This document shows, one piece after another, positions 9,401 to 17,369 of a stretch of 45,591 nucleotides of DNA. A program made the translations under genes and the position numbers. Below the pieces are notes generated by a model, which was given only the letters and a program-made list of their open reading frames with translations, did not search any database and had not been told where the DNA came from. Source of the stretch: QHCE01 sp041743105 (lineage in GTDB: Bacteria > Actinomycetota > Actinomycetes > Mycobacteriales > QHCE01); NCBI GenBank assembly GCA_041743105.1, contig JBGTNI010000046.1, positions 1 to 45,591 of the forward strand, read 5' to 3'. Within the stretch, counting starts at the first letter, position 1. The number at the start of each line of letters is the position of its first letter.

Positions 9401-11280
9401 CCGCGCAGCGCGGTATGAGTCTGAGGTGGCTCACCGAGCTGGAACAATCGCGACGCGTACTCACGGTGCGCATCGCGGGACAGCAGCGATGGATCGCGGT
9501 CGAAGACACCGGAAAGGTTCGAGACGCGCTGGGCGTAGCGCTCCCTCCCGGCATACCCGATGCCTTCACCGAACCCGTCGCAGCGCCACTGGAAGACTTG
9601 CTGGCTCGGTACGCGCGCACCCATGGACCGTTCACTGCGGCCGAGGTGGCGCAGCGCTGGGGTATAGGCGTGACGGTAACCAGTGGTGCCTTGGAACGTA
9701 TGCGTGCCGCCGGACGGTTGGTACGGGGCCAGCTTCGACCGTCGGACCGCGCGCCCTCGAACGGCGCTGTCTCCAACGGCGTAGCCTCCAACGGCGCAGT
9801 CACTGCCAAGGCTGGATACGACTCCGGGACCCAGTACTGCGACGTCGAGGTGTTGCGCCGGCTGCGTCGAGGCTCGTTGGCGCGACTGCGCGCGGAGGTA
9901 GAGCCGGTCGAGCAGGCGACGCTAGGGCGCTTCTTGCCGGCATGGCACGGCATCGGCCGCAACGAGTCGGCTCCGGTGGGAGTGGATGAGTTGCTCGACG
10001 TCGTCGAGCAACTTGCCGGGGCGCCGATCGTGGCCAGCGCTTTGGAATCGTTGGTGCTGCCCTCCCGACTAGCGGGTTACCGGCCCGCGTTGCTCGACGA
10101 GCTCACCGCGGCCGGAGAAGTCAGGTGGGTCGGCTGTGGCGCTTTAGCGGGCAATGATGGCTGGATCGCGCTAGTTCCCGCGGATCTGGCCGAGACGGTG
10201 TTATTCACGCCCGACGCCGAGGCGATCACGACACCGGCGCATCGCGCCATCTACGCCGCGTTGGAAGACGGAGCGCTGTTCTTCCGTGAGCTACTGCACC
10301 GCAGCAACTCGCTGCTAGCGGAGACCGCGAAATCAGCAGACTCGGAACGGGCACCAGAACCCGCATGCGATGAAGCAACGGCGCTCGCCGCACTCTGGGA
10401 CCTGCTGTGGGCGGGGTTGATCAGTAACGACACACTCGCGCCACTGCGCACACGGCTGAGCGGCAGCCACGGGTCGGGCAGTAACGCCACCCACCAGACC
10501 CGGCGAGTACCGCGGGCTCGTTACGGTCGGCTTCGCGGCAGCCGACCCACGTCTGCGATGCGGATTGGCCCGCCCAGCGCCGCCGGCCGCTGGTCCCGAC
10601 TGCCACCTCCTGAGACTGACCCGACGCTCCGCAGCCATGCACGTGCGCACGCACTGCTGCAGCGCCACGGTGTGCTCACACGCGGCGCGCTAACCATCGA
10701 ACGTGGCGAGGGTGGATTCGCGGGCGTGTATCGCGTGCTCAGAGCCATGGAAGAAGCCGGTCAGTGTCGCCGGGGCTACGTGGTGGAAGGCCTGGGAGCG
10801 GCACAGTTCGCGGTGCCCGGCGCCATAGACCAGCTGCGCTCCTTCGCCGCGGAACGGGACGCGCCTGATTCGAGCAGCGATCGCAACGCGGTGTTGCTTG
10901 CCGCCACCGATCCAGCGCAACCCTACGGCGCGGCGCTGGCGTGGCCGGCCGCGCTTGGAGACGGCAAGCACCGCCCCGGGCGCAAAGCCGGGGCGGTTGT
11001 GGTGCTAGTGGACGGGGTGCCGGCGTTGTACGCCGAGCGCGGTGGGCGCTCGTTGCTGACGTTCACTACCGATCAATCCCAGCTACGTGCAGCTGCACAG
11101 CGACTGGCGATGGCAGTACACCACGGTGGGCTAGGCTCGCTGTCGGTGGAACGTGTCAACGGAGAGAGCACCCACAAAAACAGTGCCAACAAAGACGCTG
11201 CGCATCACGGCGCGCTGAGCAGCGCCCTCGCCGAGGCAGGCTTCCGCATCACACCCAAGGGCCTCCGGCTGCGCGCTTAG
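6415..11280 (+). CDS. lhr: Large DNA helicase/translocase Lhr
   Basis: Lhr is a 3'-5' single-strand DNA translocase and DNA-RNA helicase induced by DNA damage in mycobacteria. The 1621-residue product has Walker A APTGSGKT (about residues 52-59), VIVDEIHAVVG (about 176), GLSATVRP, and motif VI LQRIGRGGHQVG. The winged-helix and beta-barrel parts follow, then the long Lhr C-terminal domain. It is somewhat longer than the usual 1500-1550 residues owing to low-complexity inserts at about residues 321-385 and 1113-1128. GTG at 6415 is the only sensible start; GGAGG is only one base away, so initiation may be leaderless. Mycobacteria often place lhr beside nei2; here nei2 lies 8.5 kb downstream. 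Confidence 0.97.
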   Translation: MSSESSTQTRSALDAFSPVAAQWFHSAFATPTPAQVGAWRSIAAGQHTLAIAPTGSGKTLAAFLWALDRLATEPAPTVPQHRCRVLYISPIKALAIDVDRNLRSPLAGMRQAAQRLGLPVPDITVGIRTGDTPPQQRHRFARIPPDILVTTPESLFLLLTSAARESLRGVRTVIVDEIHAVVGTKRGAHLAVSLERLDELVPAPAQRIGLSATVRPVDEIATFLAGGRHVNVVAPPLTKTIEVSVEVPVPDLAALDTAHVTDGEDDHVVGSAAGAAPRASIWPAVERRILDLVTAHRSTIVFTNSRRLCERLTARLNELAAEVSTPAEAATSTAEVSAPAEAGEGPAATPESVLNSPGSHAAFPAEAIGQSGATTGAIATVAKAHHGSMSKEQRSLVEEELKAGELPCVVATSSLELGIDMGAVELVIQVEAPPSVASGLQRIGRGGHQVGAVSRGVMFPKYRGDLISCAVLAERMAAGAIEELRYPRNPLDVLAQQIVATLAMQPYSVTELADLIRRAAPFVALPDSALSAVLDMLSGRYPSEEFGELRPRITWDRGTDTLVGRPGAQRLAVTSGGTIPDRGLFLVTTPGVTTPGASTSGSRVGELDEEMVYESRVGDKILLGTSSWQIEDITHDRVIVTPAPGQPARMPFWKGDAPGRGVELGRAIGAFTRELGDDGAESARRRLSDAGLDEWAADNLLAYLAEQREATGRLPSDRTIVVERFRDELGDWRIVLHSPFGARVNGPWGLLIAAKLREQLGVQVFAVSADDGIVLRIPDALDESGAEILPEVADLVCEPDEVEQLVLAELGHSALFAARFRECAARSLLLPRRDPGRRSPLWQQRQRAAQLLTVASKYEQFPVLLETMRECAVDVYDTAGLAALMTELASQRVRIVEVTTPAPSPFARSLLFGYVGMFLYESDTPLAERRAAALSLDTTLLAELLGSEAISELLDPDVLAELEAVLQRIAPDRRARDVESTADLLRFLGDLTSEEAAQRGMSLRWLTELEQSRRVLTVRIAGQQRWIAVEDTGKVRDALGVALPPGIPDAFTEPVAAPLEDLLARYARTHGPFTAAEVAQRWGIGVTVTSGALERMRAAGRLVRGQLRPSDRAPSNGAVSNGVASNGAVTAKAGYDSGTQYCDVEVLRRLRRGSLARLRAEVEPVEQATLGRFLPAWHGIGRNESAPVGVDELLDVVEQLAGAPIVASALESLVLPSRLAGYRPALLDELTAAGEVRWVGCGALAGNDGWIALVPADLAETVLFTPDAEAITTPAHRAIYAALEDGALFFRELLHRSNSLLAETAKSADSERAPEPACDEATALAALWDLLWAGLISNDTLAPLRTRLSGSHGSGSNATHQTRRVPRARYGRLRGSRPTSAMRIGPPSAAGRWSRLPPPETDPTLRSHARAHALLQRHGVLTRGALTIERGEGGFAGVYRVLRAMEEAGQCRRGYVVEGLGAAQFAVPGAIDQLRSFAAERDAPDSSSDRNAVLLAATDPAQPYGAALAWPAALGDGKHRPGRKAGAVVVLVDGVPALYAERGGRSLLTFTTDQSQLRAAAQRLAMAVHHGGLGSLSVERVNGESTHKNSANKDAAHHGALSSALAEAGFRITPKGLRLRA
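7375..7439 (+). repeat. In-frame 39-bp-period tandem repeat inside lhr
   Basis: A 26-bp sequence at 7375-7400 recurs at 7414-7439 with one difference. The 39-bp period adds 13 codons (AEVSxPAEA units) between helicase motifs. It lies in a surface-loop-like, Ala/Thr/Glu-rich insert. Confidence 0.85.
9755..9800 (+). repeat. Triplicated 15-bp repeat inside lhr
   Basis: Three imperfect copies of a 15-bp unit built on TCCAACGGCG encode SNGAV-SNGVA-SNGAV. The period is five codons, so the frame is kept. It lies in a linker of the C-terminal region. Confidence 0.8.
10970..10997 (+). other. Strong GC hairpin within the lhr coding sequence
   Basis: ACCGCCCCGG (10970-10979) and CCGGGGCGGT (10988-10997) form a perfect 10-bp stem with an 8-base loop, about 280 bp before the lhr stop. 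No T-run follows, so it is not a standard intrinsic terminator. It may simply reflect codons for a Pro-Gly-Arg-Lys-Ala-Gly stretch. Confidence 0.5.
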
Positions 11281-11513
11281 TTCGTGGTCGAGGCAGCAGG
11301 GTGAGAATGAGTCCATGGGCGGATGCATGGAACGACAACGCAGCCAGGCGAAGCGCCAAGGAGCGCCGCAGCAGCACAGCACCTATCCGCACGACCTCTA
11401 AGCCGTTCGTTACTTAGGCCTGAGTTGACATCGGCGATCCTCATGGCAATCCTTGACCGCGAGGATGCGCGTGTAGGACCGTGTCACGCTCCTGCTCCAG
11501 AATGGGGGCGAGG

Positions 11514-12421
11514 ATGGCCAAGATCGAGTTGATCGGCATCCCGTTCGACGGGTACGGACGATCGGCCAATCAGGCTTCGGCGTCTGCAGTACTGCGCGAC
11601 GCCGGTCTGGCCAGGGCTTTCGACCGTCACCGGGTCGAAGATGGTGGAGACCTCGACCTACCTGCCCCGTTCCGCGGCGCGGTGACTCCACCTCCCTCAT
11701 TAACGAGACCGCACTCCTCGCCATGACAAACGCGCTCAACGAGCGGGTCGGCCAAGCGATCTCTGACGCCCGGTTCCCCGTCCTTTACGGGGGCGATTGC
11801 TCCACCTTGTTGGGAACCATCACGGGCCTGCGCGACACTCTGGGTAATCCGGGGCTCTTGTTCGTCGACGGTCACGAGGACGCGATGCCCTTGGACGTCT
11901 CTGAGGACGGCGAAGCTGCCAACGCCGAGATCGGGTTGCTGCTTGGACTCACCGGTCGGCTCGATTCGAGTCCACTGCGTCGGCGGTTACCGGCTCTGAA
12001 ACCGGAGGCGCTGGCGATGCTCGGGCAACGGGACGAGGAGTGGCGACGGCAGTTCAACGTCGCGTCCCTGCGTGACCGCGGCATCTGGTTGCGATCTTTG
12101 GACGAGGTAGCTACCGACCCCGCCGGCGCCGCTCGCGAGGCTGTTCGCCATGTCTGCCTCGCTGCAGATCGCTGGTGGCTGCACGTCGACCTCGACGTCC
12201 TTGACCCTGTCGAGTTCGCGGCACAGGGGTTGCCCGACGTGGAGGACGACCCCGGCGGTCTGACCTGGGAGCAACTGACCGAGCTGCTCGTCGCTGCGGT
12301 CCGCGAGGGCGGTTCCGTGGGCTTAAGCGTAGCCATCTACGACCCCGAACAAGATACCGACGGTGAGGATGCGCGGCGAATCATTCGCATGGTCACAGAA
12401 GTCGCCTCCGCCCTCCCGTGA
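11514..12421 (+). pseudogene. Frameshifted arginase/agmatinase-family gene
   Basis: The first frame starts at the ATG at 11514, with a G-rich ribosome-binding-like stretch just upstream, reads MAKIELIGIPFDGYGRSANQ and goes out of register near 11670. Reading resumes one frame over through RGDSTSLINETALLAMTNAL and continues to the stop at 12421. A single-base deletion around 11670-11685 explains this. Metal-site motifs survive: YGGDCS, FVDGHEDA and HVDLDVLDP. The joined product would be about 300 residues, normal for the ureohydrolase family, which hydrolyses arginine or related guanidino compounds. The 232-residue frame from 11723 could be translated alone but would lack the N-terminal strands. 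A sequencing error or programmed frameshift is not excluded. Confidence 0.7.
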
Positions 12422-12472
12422 CATTGGGACAAGAGGTCGCGGCAACGAGGATCTCGCGCGGTGTGATCAATC

Positions 12473-14242
12473 TCACCGTCGGGAGTGGGCTCCGGCCCGG
12501 CGACGTAGGTGCAGCGACGGACCAGGTTGCGCTGCAGGCCCCCTGGCGGCGGCAGCGGCGGCGATAGGCCGTTCGGCCGGCGTGGTTTCGGCGACTTCGC
12601 CAGTAGATCCCGGCCCCGCGCGCCTATCGCCAGGACGCGCGCGGGCCGCCGTCTTCCGCAACCGCGCGCGTGCGTCTCGTAACGCTTGCGAGGCTTGCGT
12701 TTCGTCCAGCTGAAATTTGGCCGCGACCGCGGCCGCGACCTCGAGCGCCGGCTTGTCGTGCACGGCGCTCAGTTCCAACGCATATAGCTGTTCTGGTGTC
12801 AATTCCGCGGCCTCTACCAGCCCACCCCATTCTAAGCTCGACACGACCGAGTCGGGATCTGCGGCTGTTCCTTGCGAACACCGTGGGTCATTCAGCGGGC
12901 CCGAATCGGAGTCGTCATCGAGTGAGACTGTTCGTCCGCTCCGGCGCCTGCGTTCTAATTTTTTGGCAAAATCAATCAGATCCCACCGCACGGCACCCTG
13001 CACCAAAGCATCAGGATTCGAATCAGTTCGAGTTTCGCATTCGCGAGCCAGTTTAATCAGCGTTTCCGTCAGATGATCTCTGGCTTCATCGCGATTGGGG
13101 CTATCTCTCCACCACGGATGGGAAAGCGCTTCTTCCACAACGCCGTAATGCTTCGCGAGAAACTTCAATGCCGCTTCGGACAGCGGCCGCTCCGACTCGA
13201 CCTTGCTTGGCGTGTATTGCCCGGCGAATGTGTCGAGCACGTCCTCGATCGGTACATAATACGGCGATGTCTCCCACGATGTGTACTGGCATAACTTTGT
13301 GTAGACATGGCGGATGTACTCTTCCTCGACGGCGTATCTGCCGGCTTCCCGATCCAGAACCGGCCCATGGCTAAGCCGCCAGCCTTCCGCCATCTCAGGT
13401 TGAGATAGGCCGCATGTCAACCGCGCGTTTTTGAGCCAAGCCGTCAAACCGGTGCCATGGGCGAGTTCTGACTCACCCATGTCCGCTGCATAATCAGCCA
13501 GTGCTAAATCTCGAAGGCTCGCATATCCCAGCTGATGCAGCACATCGTCCTCGGAGACTCCTTCGGGTAAACCGGTCCGCAGAACAGCAAGGATGCGTAA
13601 GAACATATTTCTGGAAAAGGGGTGTCCGCCACGAAAAATAGCATTGACGTTCTGCTTCGACACGTACAGCTCGTCGGATATCGACGCCTGCGTAGGCTGG
13701 CCAGCGCGAAGGCGAAGCAGCTCCAAAAACACATGGCGTTCCTGCGCGCCAAAGCTGGTGATATCCCGACCCAGTAAGCTGTGGGTGTCAATGACCGACG
13801 CCACAAGCTCGGGCACACCGGCCCCCGCGCCGTTCTCTAACTGTCGGAGATCATCGGGCTCACACGAGAGCCGGGCGGCTAAGTCCGGTAGCGAAACCTG
13901 CTTAACCTCGCGAAGCCGTCGACTCAGCTCACCCAAATGCAGCCACCCATCGGTCGAGATTTCCGCCGTGTCCGCGGGCTTGCGCTGAGACTGATCCGCA
14001 CAGAACTGGCTTACCGCCGGAATGTACGACGGCACACGATGACCGTATCCATCCCAGAGCGGACGGAGCTCGCGCGGCTGGCAGCCAACATATCTCGCTA
14101 ACTCACCGCTGGTCTGTCCCTGCGCCGCGATCCGAGCTGCGACCAGCTGCCCATACGCCTGCCAACCGGGATCCGGTCCCACCGGTGACGCGACCAGCGT
14201 CTGAAAATGTTGGGTCCACGCAGAGGTGCCGAGATCATTCAT
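12473..14242 (-). CDS. Multi-HTH regulator with sigma-70-like C-terminal part
   Basis: This 589-residue protein has an unusual architecture that I do not recognise as a named family. Four XRE-like HTH segments are visible at about residues 30-63, 103-137, 172-205 and 265-300. A tryptophan- and tyrosine-containing linker follows. Residues about 410-443 resemble sigma-70 region 2 (LVQGAVRWDLIDFAKKLERR, then RTVSLDDD). Residues about 472-530 resemble region 4 (LTPEQLYALELSAVHDKPA, ending ARARLRK). The last 55 residues are Arg/Ala/Pro-rich. The ATG at 14242 has GAGG close upstream; an in-frame start 13 codons earlier is possible. It lies 126 bp downstream of argF on the same strand, where argR commonly sits. 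A role in transcription initiation is inference. Confidence 0.75.
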   Translation of the reverse strand: MNDLGTSAWTQHFQTLVASPVGPDPGWQAYGQLVAARIAAQGQTSGELARYVGCQPRELRPLWDGYGHRVPSYIPAVSQFCADQSQRKPADTAEISTDGWLHLGELSRRLREVKQVSLPDLAARLSCEPDDLRQLENGAGAGVPELVASVIDTHSLLGRDITSFGAQERHVFLELLRLRAGQPTQASISDELYVSKQNVNAIFRGGHPFSRNMFLRILAVLRTGLPEGVSEDDVLHQLGYASLRDLALADYAADMGESELAHGTGLTAWLKNARLTCGLSQPEMAEGWRLSHGPVLDREAGRYAVEEEYIRHVYTKLCQYTSWETSPYYVPIEDVLDTFAGQYTPSKVESERPLSEAALKFLAKHYGVVEEALSHPWWRDSPNRDEARDHLTETLIKLARECETRTDSNPDALVQGAVRWDLIDFAKKLERRRRSGRTVSLDDDSDSGPLNDPRCSQGTAADPDSVVSSLEWGGLVEAAELTPEQLYALELSAVHDKPALEVAAAVAAKFQLDETQASQALRDARARLRKTAARARPGDRRAGPGSTGEVAETTPAERPIAAAAAARGPAAQPGPSLHLRRRAGAHSRR

Positions 14243-14368
14243 TGATCCTCGCAACCCAATGCCCAAACTAGTGATCAGCAACGTTAGTAGCGAGACCGCA
14301 GCGGCTCGCCGTAATCGCCCGCAGCGGATCCATGATTCAGCACTACCACTGCCTGACCTGAGGCTACC

Positions 14369-15295
14369 TCACCCCAAGCCCATCAACCATACGATCAGCG
14401 CCTTCTGCGCGTGCAACCGGTTTTCCGCCTCGTCCCACACCGCGCTCGCCGGCCCATCGATCACCTCATCGGTTATCTCCCAACCACGGTGTGCGGGAAG
14501 GTCGTGCAACACGATGGTGTCGGTCCCAGTGCGCGCCAACAGCGCGGTGTTGACCTGGTAAGGGCGGAACGGCGTCACCCTGTCCTTGCCGTCTTGCTCC
14601 TGACCCATGGAGCTCCCCGAGTCGGTGGTCACCACATCGGTACCGTCCACCGCGGCATGCGGGTCGGTGAAAAGCTCGGCACTACCACCGGTTTCGGCCG
14701 CTCGCTGTACCACGGCATCCAAAACCCACGGCAACGGATGGAAACCTTGCGGTGCCGCAATACGTATCTGCATCCCAGCGGTAACCCCACCGAGCAGCAG
14801 TGAGTGCGCCATATTGTTGCTCCCATCGCCAAGGTAGGTCAGCGTCAACCCGGCTAGCTTTCCCTTCCGTTCCCGGACGGTCTGTAGATCGGCGAGTACC
14901 TGGCACGGGTGGAACTCGTCGGTGAGGCCGTTGATCACCGGTACTCGGGATGCCGACGCCATCGCCTCGATACGCTGCTGTGCGAACGTCCGCCAAACAA
15001 CGGCGTTGACACATCCCGAGAGCATCCGGGACGTGTCCTCGATAGACTCTTCCCGACCCAACTGCATCATCCGGCCATCCACGATAAGCGGGTGGCCGCC
15101 TAGCTGAGCTATACCCACCTCGAAGGACAGTCGAGTCCGAGTCGAGTTTTTCTCGAACAGCACCGCCACGGTCTTCGGACCGGCCAGCGGCTTGTATCCA
15201 AGCGGGTCTAGCTTGAACGTGTCAGCCAGGTCAAGCACCGTGGTTTGTTCATCCGGCGTCAGGTCGTCGTCGCGGAGGAAATGGCGGATGGTCAT
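14369..15295 (-). CDS. argF: Ornithine carbamoyltransferase ArgF with altered active site
   Basis: ArgF makes citrulline from ornithine and carbamoyl phosphate. The 308-residue product keeps the carbamoyl-phosphate motif STRTR (residues 51-55), HPCQ (129-132) and Asp225, Ser229 and Met230 of the ornithine loop. Two signature positions differ: the tryptophan of D-x-W-x-S-M is Gly227, and the cysteine of HCLP is Asp265 (HDLPAHRG). The C-terminus (DGPASAVWDEAENRLHAQKA) is classical. The ATG at 15295 overlaps the argD stop by four bases. It is the last gene of the operon. It is most likely still an OTCase by context, but activity or substrate preference may be changed. Confidence 0.9.
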   Translation of the reverse strand: MTIRHFLRDDDLTPDEQTTVLDLADTFKLDPLGYKPLAGPKTVAVLFEKNSTRTRLSFEVGIAQLGGHPLIVDGRMMQLGREESIEDTSRMLSGCVNAVVWRTFAQQRIEAMASASRVPVINGLTDEFHPCQVLADLQTVRERKGKLAGLTLTYLGDGSNNMAHSLLLGGVTAGMQIRIAAPQGFHPLPWVLDAVVQRAAETGGSAELFTDPHAAVDGTDVVTTDSGSSMGQEQDGKDRVTPFRPYQVNTALLARTGTDTIVLHDLPAHRGWEITDEVIDGPASAVWDEAENRLHAQKALIVWLMGLG

Positions 15296-16470
15296 GTCGA
15301 CTCCTCGAGGATGGCGGGCAGGTCGGCCACAAACCGGGTGGCATCGACACGGTCGATAATCAGCGGCGGGGCTAGGCGGATGACGTCTGGCCGGACCGGG
15401 TTTATCAGGTAACCGGCGCGCTGCGCAGCGACCGTCACAGCGCCGGACGTGTTGTCTCGCAGCGCGATACCGATCAGCAACCCAGTCCCTCGCACGCCGA
15501 CAACTAGCGGATGGTCGAGCGCTACGACCCCGGTGAAGATCTCCTTTCCCACCACCGAGGCGTTCTCCAACAAACCACTGGATGCGATGGTGTCCAGCAC
15601 GGCAAGCGCGGCCGCACAGCACACCGGGTTCCCACCAAAGGTGGTGCCGTGTTGGCCGGGCTCAAACAGATCCACGGCCGCACCCGTGGCAACGCATGCG
15701 CCCAATGGCAGCCCACCGCCCAGACCTTTGGCCAGCGTGAAGACATCCGGCGTCACCCCTGCCTGCTGAAACGCAAACCAGGTGCCGAGCCGACCAATTC
15801 CGGTCTGCACTTCGTCCACTACCAGCAGAGCACCGTGTTCGGCGGTGATCGCGCGTGCGGCACGCAGATAGCCCTCGCCAGGCACGACGACCCCAACCTC
15901 GCCCTGAATCGGCTCAACCACGAACGCGGCGGTCTGGCCATCCACGGCGGATTTCAACGCGTCGATATCGTCGTACGGGATATGCGTGACCCCCGGCACC
16001 AACGGCTCGAATGGCGTCCGCTTCCCGAGTTGTCCGGTCAGCGTCAGCGCGCCCATGGTGCGTCCGTGGAAGCCGCCGGCTGTGGCGACTATTTTCGTAC
16101 GGCCGGTACGTCGAGTGAGTTTGAGTGCGGTCTCTACCGCCTCCGCGCCGGAGTTGCAGAACAACACCCGACCATCACCACCTACTCCGGCCAGCTCCAG
16201 CAACCGCTCGGCAAGGTCGAGCGCCGGGGAGTTGATGTACAGGTTGGAGGTGTGGCCAAGCTTCCCGATCTGGGCGGTGACCGCGGCAATCACCGCGGGG
16301 TGCGCGTGACCGAGCGCGTTCACCGCGATGCCGGCGAGCAGGTCAAGGTAACGGTTACCGTCGCTGTCCCAAACGTAAGCACCCTCCCCGCGCTCCAGCG
16401 CAAGTTGTGGGGTTCCGTAGTTGTTGATCATGACGGCTTCCCACCGGCAAATTTTGTCCACAGTAGACAT
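15292..16470 (-). CDS. argD: Acetylornithine aminotransferase
   Basis: ArgD is a PLP-dependent class III aminotransferase that makes N-acetylornithine from the semialdehyde, and in many bacteria also serves lysine synthesis. The 392-residue product contains NSGAEAVETALKLTRR, the PLP-binding VVDEVQTGIGR, and TLAKGLGGGLP with the Schiff-base lysine. The ATG at 16470 overlaps the argB stop by one base (TAATG). Length is normal. It is the fourth gene of the argCJBDF operon. Confidence 0.96.
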   Translation of the reverse strand: MSTVDKICRWEAVMINNYGTPQLALERGEGAYVWDSDGNRYLDLLAGIAVNALGHAHPAVIAAVTAQIGKLGHTSNLYINSPALDLAERLLELAGVGGDGRVLFCNSGAEAVETALKLTRRTGRTKIVATAGGFHGRTMGALTLTGQLGKRTPFEPLVPGVTHIPYDDIDALKSAVDGQTAAFVVEPIQGEVGVVVPGEGYLRAARAITAEHGALLVVDEVQTGIGRLGTWFAFQQAGVTPDVFTLAKGLGGGLPLGACVATGAAVDLFEPGQHGTTFGGNPVCCAAALAVLDTIASSGLLENASVVGKEIFTGVVALDHPLVVGVRGTGLLIGIALRDNTSGAVTVAAQRAGYLINPVRPDVIRLAPPLIIDRVDATRFVADLPAILEEST

Positions 16471-17369
16471 TACTGACCAACCTCCTCTTTTGGCAGAATC
16501 ATGGTCCCGACCCCCGCCCTGGTGAACACCTCGAGTAACACCGAGTGCGCGAGCCTGCCATCGATCACGTGAGCCGCCGGTACACCCTCACGCACCGCAC
16601 GCAGGCATGCCTCCATCTTGGGCACCATGCCACTGACCAGCGTGGGTAATAACTTCTCCAGCTCATCGGCCGTGACGTGTGAGAGCAGCGATGAGCGATC
16701 CGGCCAGTCCGCATACAGCCCCGCCACATCGGTGAGGACGACCAGCTTCTTCGCGCGCAACGCGACGGCCAATGCGGCTGCCGCGGTGTCCGCGTTGGCG
16801 TTGTGCACCACTCCGTATGCGTCCGGAGCCACGGTAGATACCACCGGTATCCGGCCGGCATCCACAATGTCGGTCACCGCGACCGGGTTCACGTCCACCA
16901 CGTCACCGACGAGACCGAGGTCGATAAGCCGGCCATCCACCGTGAGCCCCCGCCGCTGCGCGGTGAACAGGTGCGCGTCCTCACCGGAGATGCCGACCGC
17001 GTATGGGCCATGCATATTGATCAACCCAACGAGCTCCCTGCCCACCTGGCCGGTCAACACCATCCTGATCACATCCATGGCTTCCGGGGTGGTCACTCGT
17101 AGGCCGTCACGAAACTCGCTGCGGATACCCAGTTTGTCCAACATGGCGCCGATCTGCGGTCCGCCGCCATGCACCACCACCGGACGTAATCCGGCTAGTC
17201 GCAGGAACACCATGTCTTGTGCGAAGGCACGTTTAAGTCCGTCGTCGGCCATCGCGTTCCCGCCATACTTGACGACCACGAGTGCGCCATGGAAGCGCCG
17301 CAGCCAGGGCAAAGCCTCGATAAGCACCGCTGCTTTGCCAGCCGCATCGTTCACCGGAGAAGGCGTCAT
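16470..17369 (-). CDS. argB: Acetylglutamate kinase
   Basis: ArgB phosphorylates N-acetylglutamate. The 299-residue protein has the amino-acid kinase fold: VVVKYGGNAM near residue 33, VVVHGGGPQIG and later NANADTAAAALA and KLVVLTDVAGLY. An N-terminal extension of about 25 residues precedes the first strand, typical of the hexameric, arginine-inhibited actinobacterial type. Its ATG overlaps the argJ stop (ATGA at 17369-17366). Feedback inhibition is known for the family and is not shown by the sequence alone. Confidence 0.96.
   Translation of the reverse strand: MTPSPVNDAAGKAAVLIEALPWLRRFHGALVVVKYGGNAMADDGLKRAFAQDMVFLRLAGLRPVVVHGGGPQIGAMLDKLGIRSEFRDGLRVTTPEAMDVIRMVLTGQVGRELVGLINMHGPYAVGISGEDAHLFTAQRRGLTVDGRLIDLGLVGDVVDVNPVAVTDIVDAGRIPVVSTVAPDAYGVVHNANADTAAAALAVALRAKKLVVLTDVAGLYADWPDRSSLLSHVTADELEKLLPTLVSGMVPKMEACLRAVREGVPAAHVIDGRLAHSVLLEVFTRAGVGTMILPKEEVGQ

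Noticed and set aside
14290..14340. Possible terminator between argF and the multi-HTH gene
   Set aside because: CCGCAGCGG occurs twice, but as short direct repeats with no stable long stem and no T-run.
15511..16476. 321-codon plus-strand open frame opposite argD
   Set aside because: ArgD on the minus strand is complete and its frame shows all family motifs; the plus product has none.
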